From assembly GCA_937884085.1 (NCBI GenBank), contig CAKZYD010000399.1, positions 1 to 40,446 of the forward strand: a stretch of 40,446 nt of DNA, given 5' to 3'. This DNA comes from an uncultured Sphingomonadales bacterium (GTDB lineage: Bacteria; Pseudomonadota; Alphaproteobacteria; Sphingomonadales; CAKZYD01). Shown here in pieces: positions 16,039 through 25,070 of the stretch (position 1 is the first letter of the stretch; each line of letters opens with the position of its first letter). Both the position numbers and the translations under genes were made by a program. Below the pieces are notes generated by a model. That model was not told the origin of the DNA, did not search any database, and was given only the letters and a program-made list of their open reading frames with translations.

Positions 16039-16908
16039 TTAGTGCAAAGGCCCTTGCGGCGCTGTTTCCACAAACTTTGAGGAATAGCGGCGCGTAATGC
16101 GTTCAACGGGCAGAAGAATGAAAACATCCGTGGTGTTGAACTGGGGATCCACCACTGCGCCGTTGCCCACATAACAGCCCAGGCGCAAATAGCCTTTTAT
16201 GAGGGGCGGCAGGGCGCGCTGCGCCAGTTTGCGGTCAAGTTTATCTGCTGAGACCATGTTCATGTCGACGAAACGATTTGGCAGGGCGGTGACACCGAGG
16301 TCATTCGGCACCAGGTGATTGTGGTACAAATAGGAGAGCGCCAAGGCATGCGCCGAAGGGTCCGTCCCTGCGAAACTGGCGCAGCCAAACATATAGCCAA
16401 TGGAATGCTGCCGCAGGTAGGAGGCGATGCCCTGCCATAGGAGAGTGATTGTTGCCGCTGTCCGGTGCTCTTTGGCGACACAGGAGCGGCCGAGTTCTAG
16501 CAGCTGTTTGCCTTCGCCGATCCGCTCTTGAAAGGTCGTGGATAGAATCCGGTCCAGATCATATTCGGTGGCGGAATAAAAGCCGCTGTGCTGCTGCGCT
16601 GTAATTTGGCGCAGCAGACGATAGGTGCCGACAACCTCAGGGCTATGCGGCGTACTATGGTCGATGACTAAGAGATGGTCACAAATCGCATCATAATCAT
16701 CAATGTCGCGGCGTTCCGCCAGCGAGCGTGGGTCGGGCTCAGCGCCCATTTCGCCATAAAAAATTTGGTAGCGAAGCGCTTGGGCTGCGTCCACTTCGGC
16801 CTGTGAAGCGGCGACGCGCACGTCCAAGGCGCCGGAGCGGGCATAAACCGGTGCATCCGTCAACATGTCGGCTGAAACCACGGTCGGTGATAAGGTTAGG
16901 TTTTCCAT
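16039..16908 (-). CDS. olsB: OlsB-type GNAT N-acyltransferase (ornithine lipid pathway)
   Basis: This 289-residue protein matches the acyl-ACP-dependent N-acyltransferase family of OlsB/COG3176: A-L-R-Y-Q-I-F-Y-G-E-M-G-A near 42-54, D-D-Y-D-A-I-C-D-H-L near 70-79, VVGTYRLLRQ, LLELGRSCV, F-G-C-A-S-F-A-G-T-D-P, and LPPLIKGYLRLGCYVGNGA. OlsB adds a 3-hydroxyacyl chain to ornithine, the first step of ornithine lipid synthesis. No olsA is visible, so the exact amino-acid substrate is inferred. A strong AGGAGGGG ribosome-binding site lies before the ATG at 16908. The 105-base leader is AT-rich and probably holds its own promoter. Confidence 0.8.
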   Translation of the reverse strand: MENLTLSPTVVSADMLTDAPVYARSGALDVRVAASQAEVDAAQALRYQIFYGEMGAEPDPRSLAERRDIDDYDAICDHLLVIDHSTPHSPEVVGTYRLLRQITAQQHSGFYSATEYDLDRILSTTFQERIGEGKQLLELGRSCVAKEHRTAATITLLWQGIASYLRQHSIGYMFGCASFAGTDPSAHALALSYLYHNHLVPNDLGVTALPNRFVDMNMVSADKLDRKLAQRALPPLIKGYLRLGCYVGNGAVVDPQFNTTDVFILLPVERITRRYSSKFVETAPQGPLH

Positions 16909-16975
16909 GGCCGCCCCTCCTAAGTGCTATCTACGTCAGTTTTGTGACATATGACGCGGTATTTAAATAGATTGT

Positions 16976-17004
16976 AAACAAGCCGATTAAGGCTTTTCTT
17001 CGGC
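16976..17004 (-). terminator. Possible terminator after ampG
   Basis: Read on the minus strand just after the ampG stop, GCCGA (17004-17000) pairs with TCGGC (16986-16982) and is followed by TTGTTT. The stem is only five base pairs and the T-run is imperfect, so this is a weak candidate. Confidence 0.3.
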
Positions 17005-17013
17005 AATCGTGTT

Positions 17014-18372
17014 TTAGGCGAGATAGCGCCAGAGGCTGCCGACCAGCAAAAGTGCTAACAGCCCAACCGCGAAAGCTGCGACGGCGCCGCGGCTAAGACT
17101 TGCTTCACCTTGCTTTTGGCTGCGGACGGCCTCGCCTGTATAGCCGCGTCGCCACAGGACACGCAGCAGAAGAAGACCTGGCAGTGCAGCAACTGTCGTC
17201 GCGAGGAAAAAGAGAACCCAGCCCAAGCTTTCCGCGAGAAAACCTCCGGTTGAGGCCACGAACGTCCGGCCGATCACGGCAACCGACGATAAGAGGGCGT
17301 AATGCGTGCCAGTAAAAGCAATGTTGCAGAGGCCGGAAATATAGGTCGTGAAGACCGCCAAACCGACGCCGGAGGAGAAGTTCTCCAATCCAATGGCCAG
17401 AGCAAGGAAGCGAATGTCATTGCCTTGCGTTGCCAGTAGCGCAAAGAGCACGTTTGTGAGCATCATGAAGATCCCAGTGGCCAGAAGAGCCTTTGCCATG
17501 CCGAGTTTATTGAGCAGCGGCGGCCCCAGGGCTGTGCCGGCAATGAGCGCCCAAAAGCCGACCAGCTTATTGGCAAACACCACATCATCATCGGAAAACC
17601 CCAGCTCCACCATCAGCGGGGAGATCATCGTGTTGGCCAAGGCGTCGCCCACCTTATAGAGCACGATGAACGCAAGGATCAGGAGCGCGCCGTCTATGGC
17701 CAAAAAAGCTTTAAACGGAGCAGCGATGGTGCGTTCAAAATAGCTTTCGTCCGTTGGGGCCGCATCTGCAAAATCTTTTCGGGACTCGCCATAAAAGAGC
17801 GCTGCCAGCGCCCCCGGCAGCACCAACAGACCGGTCAATGCATAGGCTAGCGGCCAGCCTACATGCGTTGAAAGAAGGATCGTGCCAGCCCCGCTCGCTA
17901 GGAGGCCAAGCCGATACCCAAAATTAATGGTGGCAGAGCCATAAGCCAGTTCTTCATCGCTTAAAATTTCGATTCGATAGGCGTCAATAACGATATCTTG
18001 ACTGGCGCTGAGGAAGGCAACCACGAGAACCCATAGCGCTGTTGAAAAGATGTTTTGCGCGGGGTCAGAAAATCCAAGGCAGATCAGAGCGCCGACCAAA
18101 AGACTATGGATAAGCCAAAGCCAAAGGCGCCTATGTCCCAGTTGGCGCGAGAGAGGTAGGCGAATTTGATCTAGGAATGGCGACCAGAGGAATTTTATGG
18201 CGTACGGAACTGTCGCCAGGGCAAAAAGGCCCACCGTGCTTTTCTGGATACCCAGTTTGGACAGCCAGTAGGTGAGCGTGGCCAACACCAAGGCAAGCGG
18301 AAACCCAGACGAAATGCCAAGGAAGAAAACGGCCAGGGGGGCTGGCCGACCATAGGCAGTAAGGGCGTTCAC
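17014..18372 (-). CDS. ampG: AmpG-like muropeptide permease (MFS)
   Basis: This 452-residue inner-membrane protein has about 12-14 hydrophobic segments. AmpG-type sequence is seen at the start (FFLGISSGFPLALV), then T-V-P-Y-A-I-K-F-L-W-S-P-F-L-D, FLSASQDIVIDAYRIE and L-A-Y-G-S-A-T-I-N-F-G-Y-R. AmpG imports anhydro-muropeptides released by cell-wall turnover for recycling. Its ATG overlaps the comM stop by four bases (ATGA), so it is translated together with comM. No beta-lactamase or ampR is near. Confidence 0.88.
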   Translation of the reverse strand: MNALTAYGRPAPLAVFFLGISSGFPLALVLATLTYWLSKLGIQKSTVGLFALATVPYAIKFLWSPFLDQIRLPLSRQLGHRRLWLWLIHSLLVGALICLGFSDPAQNIFSTALWVLVVAFLSASQDIVIDAYRIEILSDEELAYGSATINFGYRLGLLASGAGTILLSTHVGWPLAYALTGLLVLPGALAALFYGESRKDFADAAPTDESYFERTIAAPFKAFLAIDGALLILAFIVLYKVGDALANTMISPLMVELGFSDDDVVFANKLVGFWALIAGTALGPPLLNKLGMAKALLATGIFMMLTNVLFALLATQGNDIRFLALAIGLENFSSGVGLAVFTTYISGLCNIAFTGTHYALLSSVAVIGRTFVASTGGFLAESLGWVLFFLATTVAALPGLLLLRVLWRRGYTGEAVRSQKQGEASLSRGAVAAFAVGLLALLLVGSLWRYLA

Positions 18373-19877
18373 GCAGCCGGCCTAATCCGTCTGTAGCTGA
18401 GCGCCTCGGCTAAGTGAACGCGGGTGACGTTTTCTTCACCAGCTAAATCCGCCAGCGTGCGCGCCACGCGCAGAACGCGGTGGTATCCGCGGGCCGTTAG
18501 CTTGAGCTGTGCAATAGCGGTTTGCATCAAGTTTTGTCCTGCCTCGTCAAGCGCGGATGCGTTTTCCAGTACTGGTCCATCTGCCTCAGAATTCGTGGTG
18601 ATGCTATCGTCTTTATACCGTGTCATTTGAATATCTCTGGCCGCCCGGACGCGTGCGGCCACTTCGGTGCTTCCCTCGGCTGGGGGTGGCAACGTCAGGT
18701 CTGCCGCGGACACTGGCGGTACGTCCACATGAAGGTCAATGCGATCAAGCATCGGACCAGAGATTTTTGATTGATAATCGAGGCCGCATTTGGGCGCGCG
18801 TGTGCATGCCGCTTCTGGATCAGCCAAATGTCCGCATCGACATGGGTTCATGGCTGCAATCAATTGGAACTTCGCTGGAAAGGTCACATGTGCATTGGCC
18901 CTGGCCACACTTACCTCGCCGGTCTCAAGCGGTTGCCGCAGCGCATCCAGGGCATTGCGCTGAAACTCCGGCAGCTCATCTAAAAACAAAACACCGCAAT
19001 GGGCAAGGGAGCCTTCACCGGGTTTTACCTTCAGTCCGCACCCCGTTAAAGCCGCCATAGAGGCCGAATGGTGTGGGGTTCGAAACGGGCGCGCTTGACT
19101 GATCATTCCATCGGTCAGCGTTCCCGCCACCGATGAAATCATTGAGGCTTCAAGCGCTTCGCCGGGCGTGAGGTCTGGCAAAATGCCGGGCAGCGCGGCT
19201 GCCAAGAGCGATTTTCCAGCACCGGGCGGACCGCACATGAGCAACGTATGGCCACCTGCAGCGGCAATCTCCAGCGCTCTTTTTGCCGCCTCCTGGCCTT
19301 TAATGTCTTTCAGGTCCCGCTGATATGTCGGCTGCGGCGCAAGCGTGGCGACAGGCTGACTCAGCATCTGTCGGCCTTTAAAGTGGTTGAGCAGCGCCAT
19401 GAGATGGTTCGCTGCGAGAACAGGAATATCGCCAGCCCAGGCGGCCTCTGGACCTTGCTCGGCTGGACAAATCAGCCCGCGATCTTCCGCATTGGCCGCA
19501 ACGGCTGCTGGCAAAACCCCCGGTACGGGTCTCAGTGCGCCATCAAGGCCCAGTTCGCCCAGCGCGACAAAGCGCTCTGTCTCTTCAGGTGCAATGACAT
19601 CCAGCGCCATGAGGAGCGCCAAGGCGATCGGGAGATCAAAATGGCTGCCTTCTTTTGGAAGATCGGCTGGCGCCAGATTGACTGTGATACGCCGCGGCGG
19701 CAAGGCCAGGCCCACGGCCCCAAGGGCCGCGCGCACCCGTTCTTTGCTTTCAGCAACGGCTTTATCGGCTAAGCCAACGATCGTAAATGCGGGAAGACCA
19801 GAGGCAACATGCACCTGAACATCAACAGGGCGCGCTTCAATCCCCACAAATGCCATCGTTCTGAGCTGTGAAACCAT
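18369..19877 (-). CDS. comM: YifB/ComM-family Mg-chelatase-like AAA+ ATPase
   Basis: This 502-residue protein has the three YifB parts: an N-terminal ChlI/Lon-like domain (V-G-L-A-D-K-A-V-x-E-S-K-E-R-V and PADLPKEGSHFDLPIAL), a central AAA+ ATPase with Walker A GPPGAGKS at 216-223 and a zinc-ribbon-like M-N-P-C-R-C-G-H...C segment, and a C-terminal helical lid (RGYHRVLRVARTLADL). ComM is a branch-migration helicase aiding integration of incoming DNA during natural transformation in some bacteria. The length is typical. It overlaps ampG by four bases. Next to gshB-yraN-rsmI is a common setting, but here two envelope genes intervene. Confidence 0.93.
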   Translation of the reverse strand: MVSQLRTMAFVGIEARPVDVQVHVASGLPAFTIVGLADKAVAESKERVRAALGAVGLALPPRRITVNLAPADLPKEGSHFDLPIALALLMALDVIAPEETERFVALGELGLDGALRPVPGVLPAAVAANAEDRGLICPAEQGPEAAWAGDIPVLAANHLMALLNHFKGRQMLSQPVATLAPQPTYQRDLKDIKGQEAAKRALEIAAAGGHTLLMCGPPGAGKSLLAAALPGILPDLTPGEALEASMISSVAGTLTDGMISQARPFRTPHHSASMAALTGCGLKVKPGEGSLAHCGVLFLDELPEFQRNALDALRQPLETGEVSVARANAHVTFPAKFQLIAAMNPCRCGHLADPEAACTRAPKCGLDYQSKISGPMLDRIDLHVDVPPVSAADLTLPPPAEGSTEVAARVRAARDIQMTRYKDDSITTNSEADGPVLENASALDEAGQNLMQTAIAQLKLTARGYHRVLRVARTLADLAGEENVTRVHLAEALSYRRIRPAA

Positions 19878-19943
19878 AGCCTTCGAACGCCCCCCACAAG
19901 AACGCTATGCGTGTAAGCGTAGTCTATGCACCTTTGGGATGAT

Positions 19944-21701
19944 TTAAAAGTAGCGTTGGATGCGAACTTGCACGAAATCGTCGTCTTGGAAGGGCTGAAA
20001 GGCGGAGGGTTGATTGGATTGCGTGAGGATACGAGCATCTACCGAAAGGCGCCATTTTTCGCCCAGACGCGTTGAGGCTTCGACATTGATGAAGCTGCCA
20101 TCGCCATCCAAGTCGATAATGGCGCCGGCCAGCAGCTCCGTGTTTGACGTATCGTTGAAACCGATGCGCGCGCCGACAAAGACGTCTTCTTCAAAAGGCA
20201 TGGGGCTGGTTTCGCCGCGGTCATCATAGAGGAATTCAGACAGGAAACCGATATCGGCCCCGCCGATGCTGTTGAAGAGGGTGTATTCGAACCCGGCAAT
20301 GAACGCCGTATAGTCTTGCGTGGCGTCACCCCATTGATGCACGCCTTCGCCTTTTAAGAGGAGGGGCCCCAACGTGACTTGCGTATCGATGCCAACTTGC
20401 TGGATTTCATCATAATTGGGGATGAGCACCGCTTGCATGGGGTCTTCATTATCGACGCCAAGGGTGAGACGCGGGTCGCGGGCAATTCCATTGAAATAGC
20501 TCAGGCCCAGATCAATCATGTCGAAGCTGCCAAAATAGCGTGTGGCAAAACTCAGGTGCCATGGGTCATCTGACCCGTCATATGTGGCTTGGTCCAAATC
20601 GACGACCAAGGGGCCATTGGGCCTGCCATCAGGCCCTGGAAAAGTGCGTTGGCGCGCGAGCGGCATGATATAGCCTGATAGCGTCCCTAGCGGCGTAATG
20701 ACGCTCCCCGCCGCCATGAGTTCACCGCGCTTGTCCTCGTCATCAATGTCCTCAACGCCGTCAATTTGATTGATAATGTCGACCAGATGGAAGGACTCAG
20801 TTGTGCCCCAGAAAACCGTATCAAAGCCAAGCGTGACGTTGAGAGCATCAAACTCACCTGTGTATTTGGCTTCACGAATTTCCGCATGCGTGCGGCTATC
20901 ATCAGCAGCATCATAGCGACCAAACCCAGTCACCTTAAAGGCATGGGTATTGTTTAAATGCCATTCGGCAGTTGGCTGTATGGCAACAGAGCCGGTCACA
21001 CGGTCTCGGTCGCCGTCGCTTGACGCTTGCAAATACGGCCTGGCTTCGCCTTCCACATAGCCATAGAAGGCCACCTGATTAAGCTTGCGTTCCCGGCCCT
21101 TAAAGTCTGGAAGAATAGCGCGAACTGGGGGCGGGGGCCGTTCTTGCCGCCGCGGCGCAGCGGGTGCCCCGGCCATGATATCGTCACCCAAATCAGCCAC
21201 TTGCTGGCGCTCTTCTGGCTGCGTCACCGTCCATTCGAGCTTGCCGATATAGGGCTTTGCGCCTGTGCCTAACGCGACGTCTTGAGCGATGGAATCATCA
21301 AAATTTGCTGCCAAATAGCCGCGAAAGGACCACGGCTCAAAATCGATGACCATCCGCACGCCATCACCTTGCTTGGCGGGCAGAGTGAAAGTCCGCTTTG
21401 GCTCAAAACCAGTGACGCCTTCCACATAGACGGCGGTCAGTGTCGCAAGGCTGCGCTCAATGCGGGCGCTGAGGGGGCCAGCGTTTGCCACCAAGGTTTC
21501 GTCCGGCGCTTCAACACCGTCAAAGAAGATCGCAAAGCCTTCCAAATGGGCTACGATATCAGGGGCTGATGCGCCTGACATTTCAATGACCAAGCGCACG
21601 AATTCGTCATGTTCGCCTGCCCGGAGATTCTCAATGGCGGGCAGCGCTGCAATCGCCGCTGAACTGGTAAAGCTGAAGGCTGCGGCCAGGCCAAACCGCA
21701 T
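19944..21701 (-). CDS. AMIN-like domain plus outer-membrane beta-barrel protein
   Basis: About 585 residues from the ATG at 21701, which gives a signal peptide ending near S-A-A-I-A-A. An upstream GTG at 21776 would add 25 charged residues. The first part of the mature protein (about 20-130) looks like an AMIN domain: F-V-R-L-V-I-E-M, an F-x-I-F-F-D-G strand, and M-V-I-D-F-E-P-W at its end. A proline/arginine-rich linker (RRQERPPPPVRAILPDF) follows. The remainder is rich in alternating aromatic/hydrophobic strands and ends in F (V-R-I-Q-R-Y-F), the signature of a beta-barrel inserted by BAM. The barrel vaguely resembles DUF1302-type porins. It is likely a peptidoglycan-anchored outer-membrane protein and is probably paired with the LolA-like gene upstream. 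The function is unknown. Confidence 0.65.
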   Translation of the reverse strand: MRFGLAAAFSFTSSAAIAALPAIENLRAGEHDEFVRLVIEMSGASAPDIVAHLEGFAIFFDGVEAPDETLVANAGPLSARIERSLATLTAVYVEGVTGFEPKRTFTLPAKQGDGVRMVIDFEPWSFRGYLAANFDDSIAQDVALGTGAKPYIGKLEWTVTQPEERQQVADLGDDIMAGAPAAPRRQERPPPPVRAILPDFKGRERKLNQVAFYGYVEGEARPYLQASSDGDRDRVTGSVAIQPTAEWHLNNTHAFKVTGFGRYDAADDSRTHAEIREAKYTGEFDALNVTLGFDTVFWGTTESFHLVDIINQIDGVEDIDDEDKRGELMAAGSVITPLGTLSGYIMPLARQRTFPGPDGRPNGPLVVDLDQATYDGSDDPWHLSFATRYFGSFDMIDLGLSYFNGIARDPRLTLGVDNEDPMQAVLIPNYDEIQQVGIDTQVTLGPLLLKGEGVHQWGDATQDYTAFIAGFEYTLFNSIGGADIGFLSEFLYDDRGETSPMPFEEDVFVGARIGFNDTSNTELLAGAIIDLDGDGSFINVEASTRLGEKWRLSVDARILTQSNQPSAFQPFQDDDFVQVRIQRYF

Positions 21702-21939
21702 GCTTTGAAAAGCGGCATTCTGAGCGCTGCTGCGTGGCTTCTTGTTGCCAGCTATTTTGGAATGCCGCAGCGCCACGCTCGTCTCTTATCGCTTAATCAC
21801 ATCAGACCGTTTCTTTAGGGGATGTGCGTGCCACACCAGCCTTTCCGGCTTGTGAATATCTTTGTAAAATTAAACAGAAATCCACTACATCTTGTATTCT
21901 GTTAACCAAATCTGTGCCCATGCGCAACACTGGCGCTGG

Positions 21940-22728
21940 TCAATTCTGCAGCGCAACTTGCGAAAAATCAGCATCTGAGAAGCCGTTCCCGAAGGCGAAT
22001 GTATCCCAGAGTAAATAGGTCGTTTTGCCTGAGCGATGGTTCACCATCGTCATCTGTAGAGAACGCCAAAATCGGCCTTCATACTGCCGATAATCCTGGA
22101 AAAAGAGCGTTTTGAAATGCGTGTCTTTTGTGTCGAAATAATCGACCCTTTGCAGACGGTAGTGCTCGGTGTCGAGATAGGCAATTTGTTTGCGATAGCC
22201 GGACTCAGGATCGAGCGGCACGCGCTCTAACTTAAAGCAGCTTTGCGCACCACATCGGACGGTTGCCTGATAGTGGTGCTGGTAGCGTTCAATCTCCGGC
22301 GGCAACATATCTTCATAGGAAAACTCCGACGCCATGAACGGCCCGGCGCGGTTTGTGGAAGGAACGCGCTTCACGCGCTTAATGGCTGGTAGATACAGCC
22401 ATTGCTGATCGGCTTGCGTGATTTCCGCATGGGTGAGCAGCGCTGTGCCTTTCACATCCAGCGGCTTATGAAACAGGACGAGGCTTTTCTGGCCCGATGC
22501 CTTGTCAGCGCCCTCTCTGGTTTTGATCGTTAAGAAACGCCGCGCTTCTTTCCCGGATGCATCTTGCAGCACCATCTCAACACTGGCAACGGAATCGACA
22601 AAACCAGATTCGCGGCGATCCGCTTCTTCAGCAATTTCTTGACCGCGCGCAAGCGCAGACGGCTCCGGCGCGTTGGCGGCCAGGAACAGCAAGGCAATAC
22701 TGCCAAGAAAAGGGGGCAAGATACGCAT
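21940..22728 (-). CDS. LolA-like outer-membrane lipoprotein-sorting family protein
   Basis: This 262-residue secreted protein begins with a signal peptide (residues 1-20). It belongs to the LolA-like family annotated as 'outer membrane lipoprotein-sorting protein': V-E-M-V-L-Q-D-A-S-G, L-V-L-F-H-K-P-L-D-V-K-G-T-A-L-L, Q-W-L-Y-L-P-A-I-K-R-V-K-R, and F-M-A-S-E-F-S-Y-E-D-M. Family members are often encoded with an RND/MMPL transporter and an outer-membrane protein, suggesting periplasmic carriage of a lipid-like cargo; this is not the canonical LolA. Here the transporter is absent, while the outer-membrane gene follows after a gap of 163-238 bases depending on its start. Confidence 0.75.
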   Translation of the reverse strand: MRILPPFLGSIALLFLAANAPEPSALARGQEIAEEADRRESGFVDSVASVEMVLQDASGKEARRFLTIKTREGADKASGQKSLVLFHKPLDVKGTALLTHAEITQADQQWLYLPAIKRVKRVPSTNRAGPFMASEFSYEDMLPPEIERYQHHYQATVRCGAQSCFKLERVPLDPESGYRKQIAYLDTEHYRLQRVDYFDTKDTHFKTLFFQDYRQYEGRFWRSLQMTMVNHRSGKTTYLLWDTFAFGNGFSDADFSQVALQN

Positions 22729-22851
22729 AACAACACCAGACTGCAGCGGTCACATTAACCAAGTCTTTATATTGCAGTACGCTGACCAGGCAGAGACAGT
22801 TTTTGGAGCGTTATTTCGCTATAGAATCAAGTTATCCCAAGTACGGCCAAG

Positions 22852-23799
22852 TCAGGCAATCGCGGCAGCGTCCTCAATCGCATCGAGAATATCGATTGCC
22901 AGATCTGGTCCGCCGAGATTTTTAATCTCCCGCAAGCCCGTCGGTGAGGTGACGTTAATCTCGGTCAGAACATCGCCGATGACATCAATCCCGACGAAAA
23001 CGAGGCCGTTCTCCTGTAAGAACGGTCCTATCGCGCCGCAGATGTAGTCTTCCCGCTCGGTCAAACGCGTTGCGACGGCCTTGCCACCCACATGCAGGTT
23101 TGACCGCGACTCTCCTTCCGCCGGGACACGGTTGACAGCGCCCACTGGCTTGCCGTTGACCAAGATGATGCGTTTATCGCCTGCGCGTACTTCCGGCAGG
23201 TATCGCTGGACCACATAGGGTTCGCGGTTAAGCCCTTCAAAGAGTTCAAGAAGCGAATTGAGGTTTTGATCTTGTTCGCTGATCCGAAAGACACCCGCGC
23301 CGCCATTGCCGTGCAGTGGCTTAACGATGATGTCTTTGTGCTCGTCGCGGAAGGCGTGAACAGCCTCTTGATCTCGGGTGATGAGCGTTGGCGGCATCAA
23401 ATCACCGAAATGGGTGACCAGTAGCTTTTCCGGTGCATTGCGCACTGCCGTTGGATTGTTCACGACAAGCACGTCATCCGTTGCATGTTCCAGCATATGG
23501 GTGACGCTGATATAGGCCATGTCAAAAGGCGGGTCTTGCCGCATAAGGACGACATCGAGGTCTGCCAAGGGACGCCTTTCCATTGCGGTGCACTCGAAAT
23601 GGTCATCAAGGGTGTCGCGCACGGTGAGGCCGTGGCCTTTTGCTTCGACCACACCGTCGCGCAGGCTGAGATGGTCCGGCAGATAGTGCCATAGACTGTG
23701 GCCCCGGCTTTGCGCTTCTAACGCCAAGGCAAAGGTGGAATCGCCTTGAATATCGATGGCGTCTATGGGGTCCATTTGAAGGCCGATTTTGAGGCTCAT
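22852..23799 (-). CDS. gshB: Glutathione synthase
   Basis: About 315 residues; this ATP-grasp ligase joins gamma-glutamylcysteine and glycine to glutathione. Family features: an opening [23 protein letters not shown]-grasp loop [23 protein letters not shown], and a closing F-V-G-I-D-V-I-G. Two starts are possible. The ATG at 23799 matches homologues. A GTG at 23820 overlaps the yraN stop by four bases (GTGA), which would couple translation and add seven residues. It lies in the minus-strand rsmI-yraN-gshB operon. Confidence 0.95.
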   Translation of the reverse strand: MSLKIGLQMDPIDAIDIQGDSTFALALEAQSRGHSLWHYLPDHLSLRDGVVEAKGHGLTVRDTLDDHFECTAMERRPLADLDVVLMRQDPPFDMAYISVTHMLEHATDDVLVVNNPTAVRNAPEKLLVTHFGDLMPPTLITRDQEAVHAFRDEHKDIIVKPLHGNGGAGVFRISEQDQNLNSLLELFEGLNREPYVVQRYLPEVRAGDKRIILVNGKPVGAVNRVPAEGESRSNLHVGGKAVATRLTEREDYICGAIGPFLQENGLVFVGIDVIGDVLTEINVTSPTGLREIKNLGGPDLAIDILDAIEDAAAIA

Positions 23800-23816
23800 T
23801 GCGGGTTGTCTCTTTT

Positions 23817-24176
23817 TCACGCGGGGCAGATGTCGTGCATATGCACCGGCCAGCGCCCCGCAGCAAGGCAGAGTGCGTCAACACGCTGTTCGGCGTGCGC
23901 GAAAGCTGGGTTTTGGCTGATGAAATAGTGGGCTGCCCGGAGGATGCGGGTTTGCTGGTGGGGCGTTATGGCTTCCAGGGCAAGATCGACCGTTTTGCGC
24001 GCTTTGACTTCCACAAAAACCAGCGTGTTGCCGCGCCGTGCGATGAGGTCGATTTCGCCAACCGGACTTTTGTAGCGGTGTTCAATGATCGCATAGCCTT
24101 TAAGCCGCAAATACCAAGCGGCCAGCGTTTCGGCTCTGCGGCCCTTGCGCTCGCGCCGTTGCCGGTCCTGCGTCAA
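23817..24176 (-). CDS. yraN: YraN family (UPF0102) nuclease-like protein
   Basis: This 119-residue protein has a restriction-endonuclease-like fold. The PD-(D/E)XK-type residues are visible as G-E-I-D-L-I (Glu41, Asp43) and F-V-E-V-K-A-R (Glu56, Lys58). The cellular role is not settled. Its ATG overlaps the rsmI stop by four bases, and its stop overlaps a possible gshB GTG start by four bases, so the three genes form a tightly coupled operon. Confidence 0.93.
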   Translation of the reverse strand: MTQDRQRRERKGRRAETLAAWYLRLKGYAIIEHRYKSPVGEIDLIARRGNTLVFVEVKARKTVDLALEAITPHQQTRILRAAHYFISQNPAFAHAEQRVDALCLAAGRWPVHMHDICPA

Positions 24177-25024
24177 CGCTTACCCGCCAGCGCCAAGGCT
24201 TCCTCATACAGCGTGGATCGGGACGCGCCAGTTTCTTTCGCTACCAATTTTGCGGCCTCCCTGACCGACAGGCCGTCTGCTAGGGCTTCTTTGAGCTGCA
24301 GGGTTGGATCAACCTGGGGCTTTTGTGCTGGTCCAATGACGATAACGAACTCACCCTTGGCCGCCCGCGCTGCCCAGCGCTCTGCCAAGACGGCCAGCGT
24401 GCCATGGTCCACCTCCTCATAGAGTTTGGTCATTTCTCGGCAGACAGCAGCGGGCCTGTCCGGCATGGCGTCTGCCAGCGCGGCAAGACCGGCGGCAATG
24501 CGGTGCACGCTTTCAAACACAATCAGCGTGTGTTCTAGGCGCGCCAGCTTTGTGCAAAAGGCCTGCCGCGCGCCTGCCTTGCTCGGCAGATAGCCGAAGA
24601 AACTGAATTGGTCGGTGGCCAAACCAGACAGGGTGAGCGCCAGCAAGGGCGCGCTGGGCCCTGGCAGCGCGGTCACCGTCAGGCCCGCCGCAATGGCCTC
24701 TCGCGCCAATTTAAAGCCCGGGTCATTGATGAGTGGGGTGCCGGCGTCGCTCACCAGGGCGATAGCGTGTGTCTCAGCGTGTGCAAGAATGTCGCCGCGT
24801 TGGCTCTCGCCAGCATGGTCATCATAGCGCGATAAAGCCGCAGTGATGCCATAATGGCGCAGCAGCTTTGCGGTCACGCGGGTGTCTTCGCAATACACAC
24901 GCTCTACGCTGGAAAGAACGTCCAGCGCCCGCAAGGTGATATCACGCAGATTGCCAAGCGGCGTTGGAACGATGTAGAGGCCCGGCGTAAGAGGCGCTTT
25001 GGATAGGGAAAGGGATTGGCTCAT
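24173..25024 (-). CDS. rsmI: 16S rRNA (cytidine1402-2'-O)-methyltransferase
   Basis: About 283 residues; RsmI methylates the 2'-OH of C1402 in 16S rRNA using SAM. Tetrapyrrole-methylase-fold motifs: GLYIVPTPLGNLRDITLRAL at the N-terminus, C-E-D-T-R-V-T, A-L-V-S-D-A-G-T-P-L-I-N-D-P-G and L-P-G-P-S-A. The ATG at 25024 (MSQSLSLSK) is preferred; an open extension to 25153 would add 43 basic, non-conserved residues and overlap the divergent lipoprotein gene. It is first in the rsmI-yraN-gshB operon. Confidence 0.95.
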   Translation of the reverse strand: MSQSLSLSKAPLTPGLYIVPTPLGNLRDITLRALDVLSSVERVYCEDTRVTAKLLRHYGITAALSRYDDHAGESQRGDILAHAETHAIALVSDAGTPLINDPGFKLAREAIAAGLTVTALPGPSAPLLALTLSGLATDQFSFFGYLPSKAGARQAFCTKLARLEHTLIVFESVHRIAAGLAALADAMPDRPAAVCREMTKLYEEVDHGTLAVLAERWAARAAKGEFVIVIGPAQKPQVDPTLQLKEALADGLSVREAAKLVAKETGASRSTLYEEALALAGKR

Positions 25025-25070
25025 GGTGCGAGGCTTGCACAGCTGGCTGGCAGCGGGCAAGGTCCGGCCC

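Noticed and set aside
19248..19772. 174-codon plus-strand frame opposite comM
   Set aside because: Low-complexity shadow of a conserved ATPase gene in GC-rich DNA; no recognisable domain.
21818..21833. Sigma-54-like TGGCACG on the minus strand upstream of the AMIN-barrel gene
   Set aside because: Only the -24 half matches; the -12 position reads TCCCC instead of TTGC.
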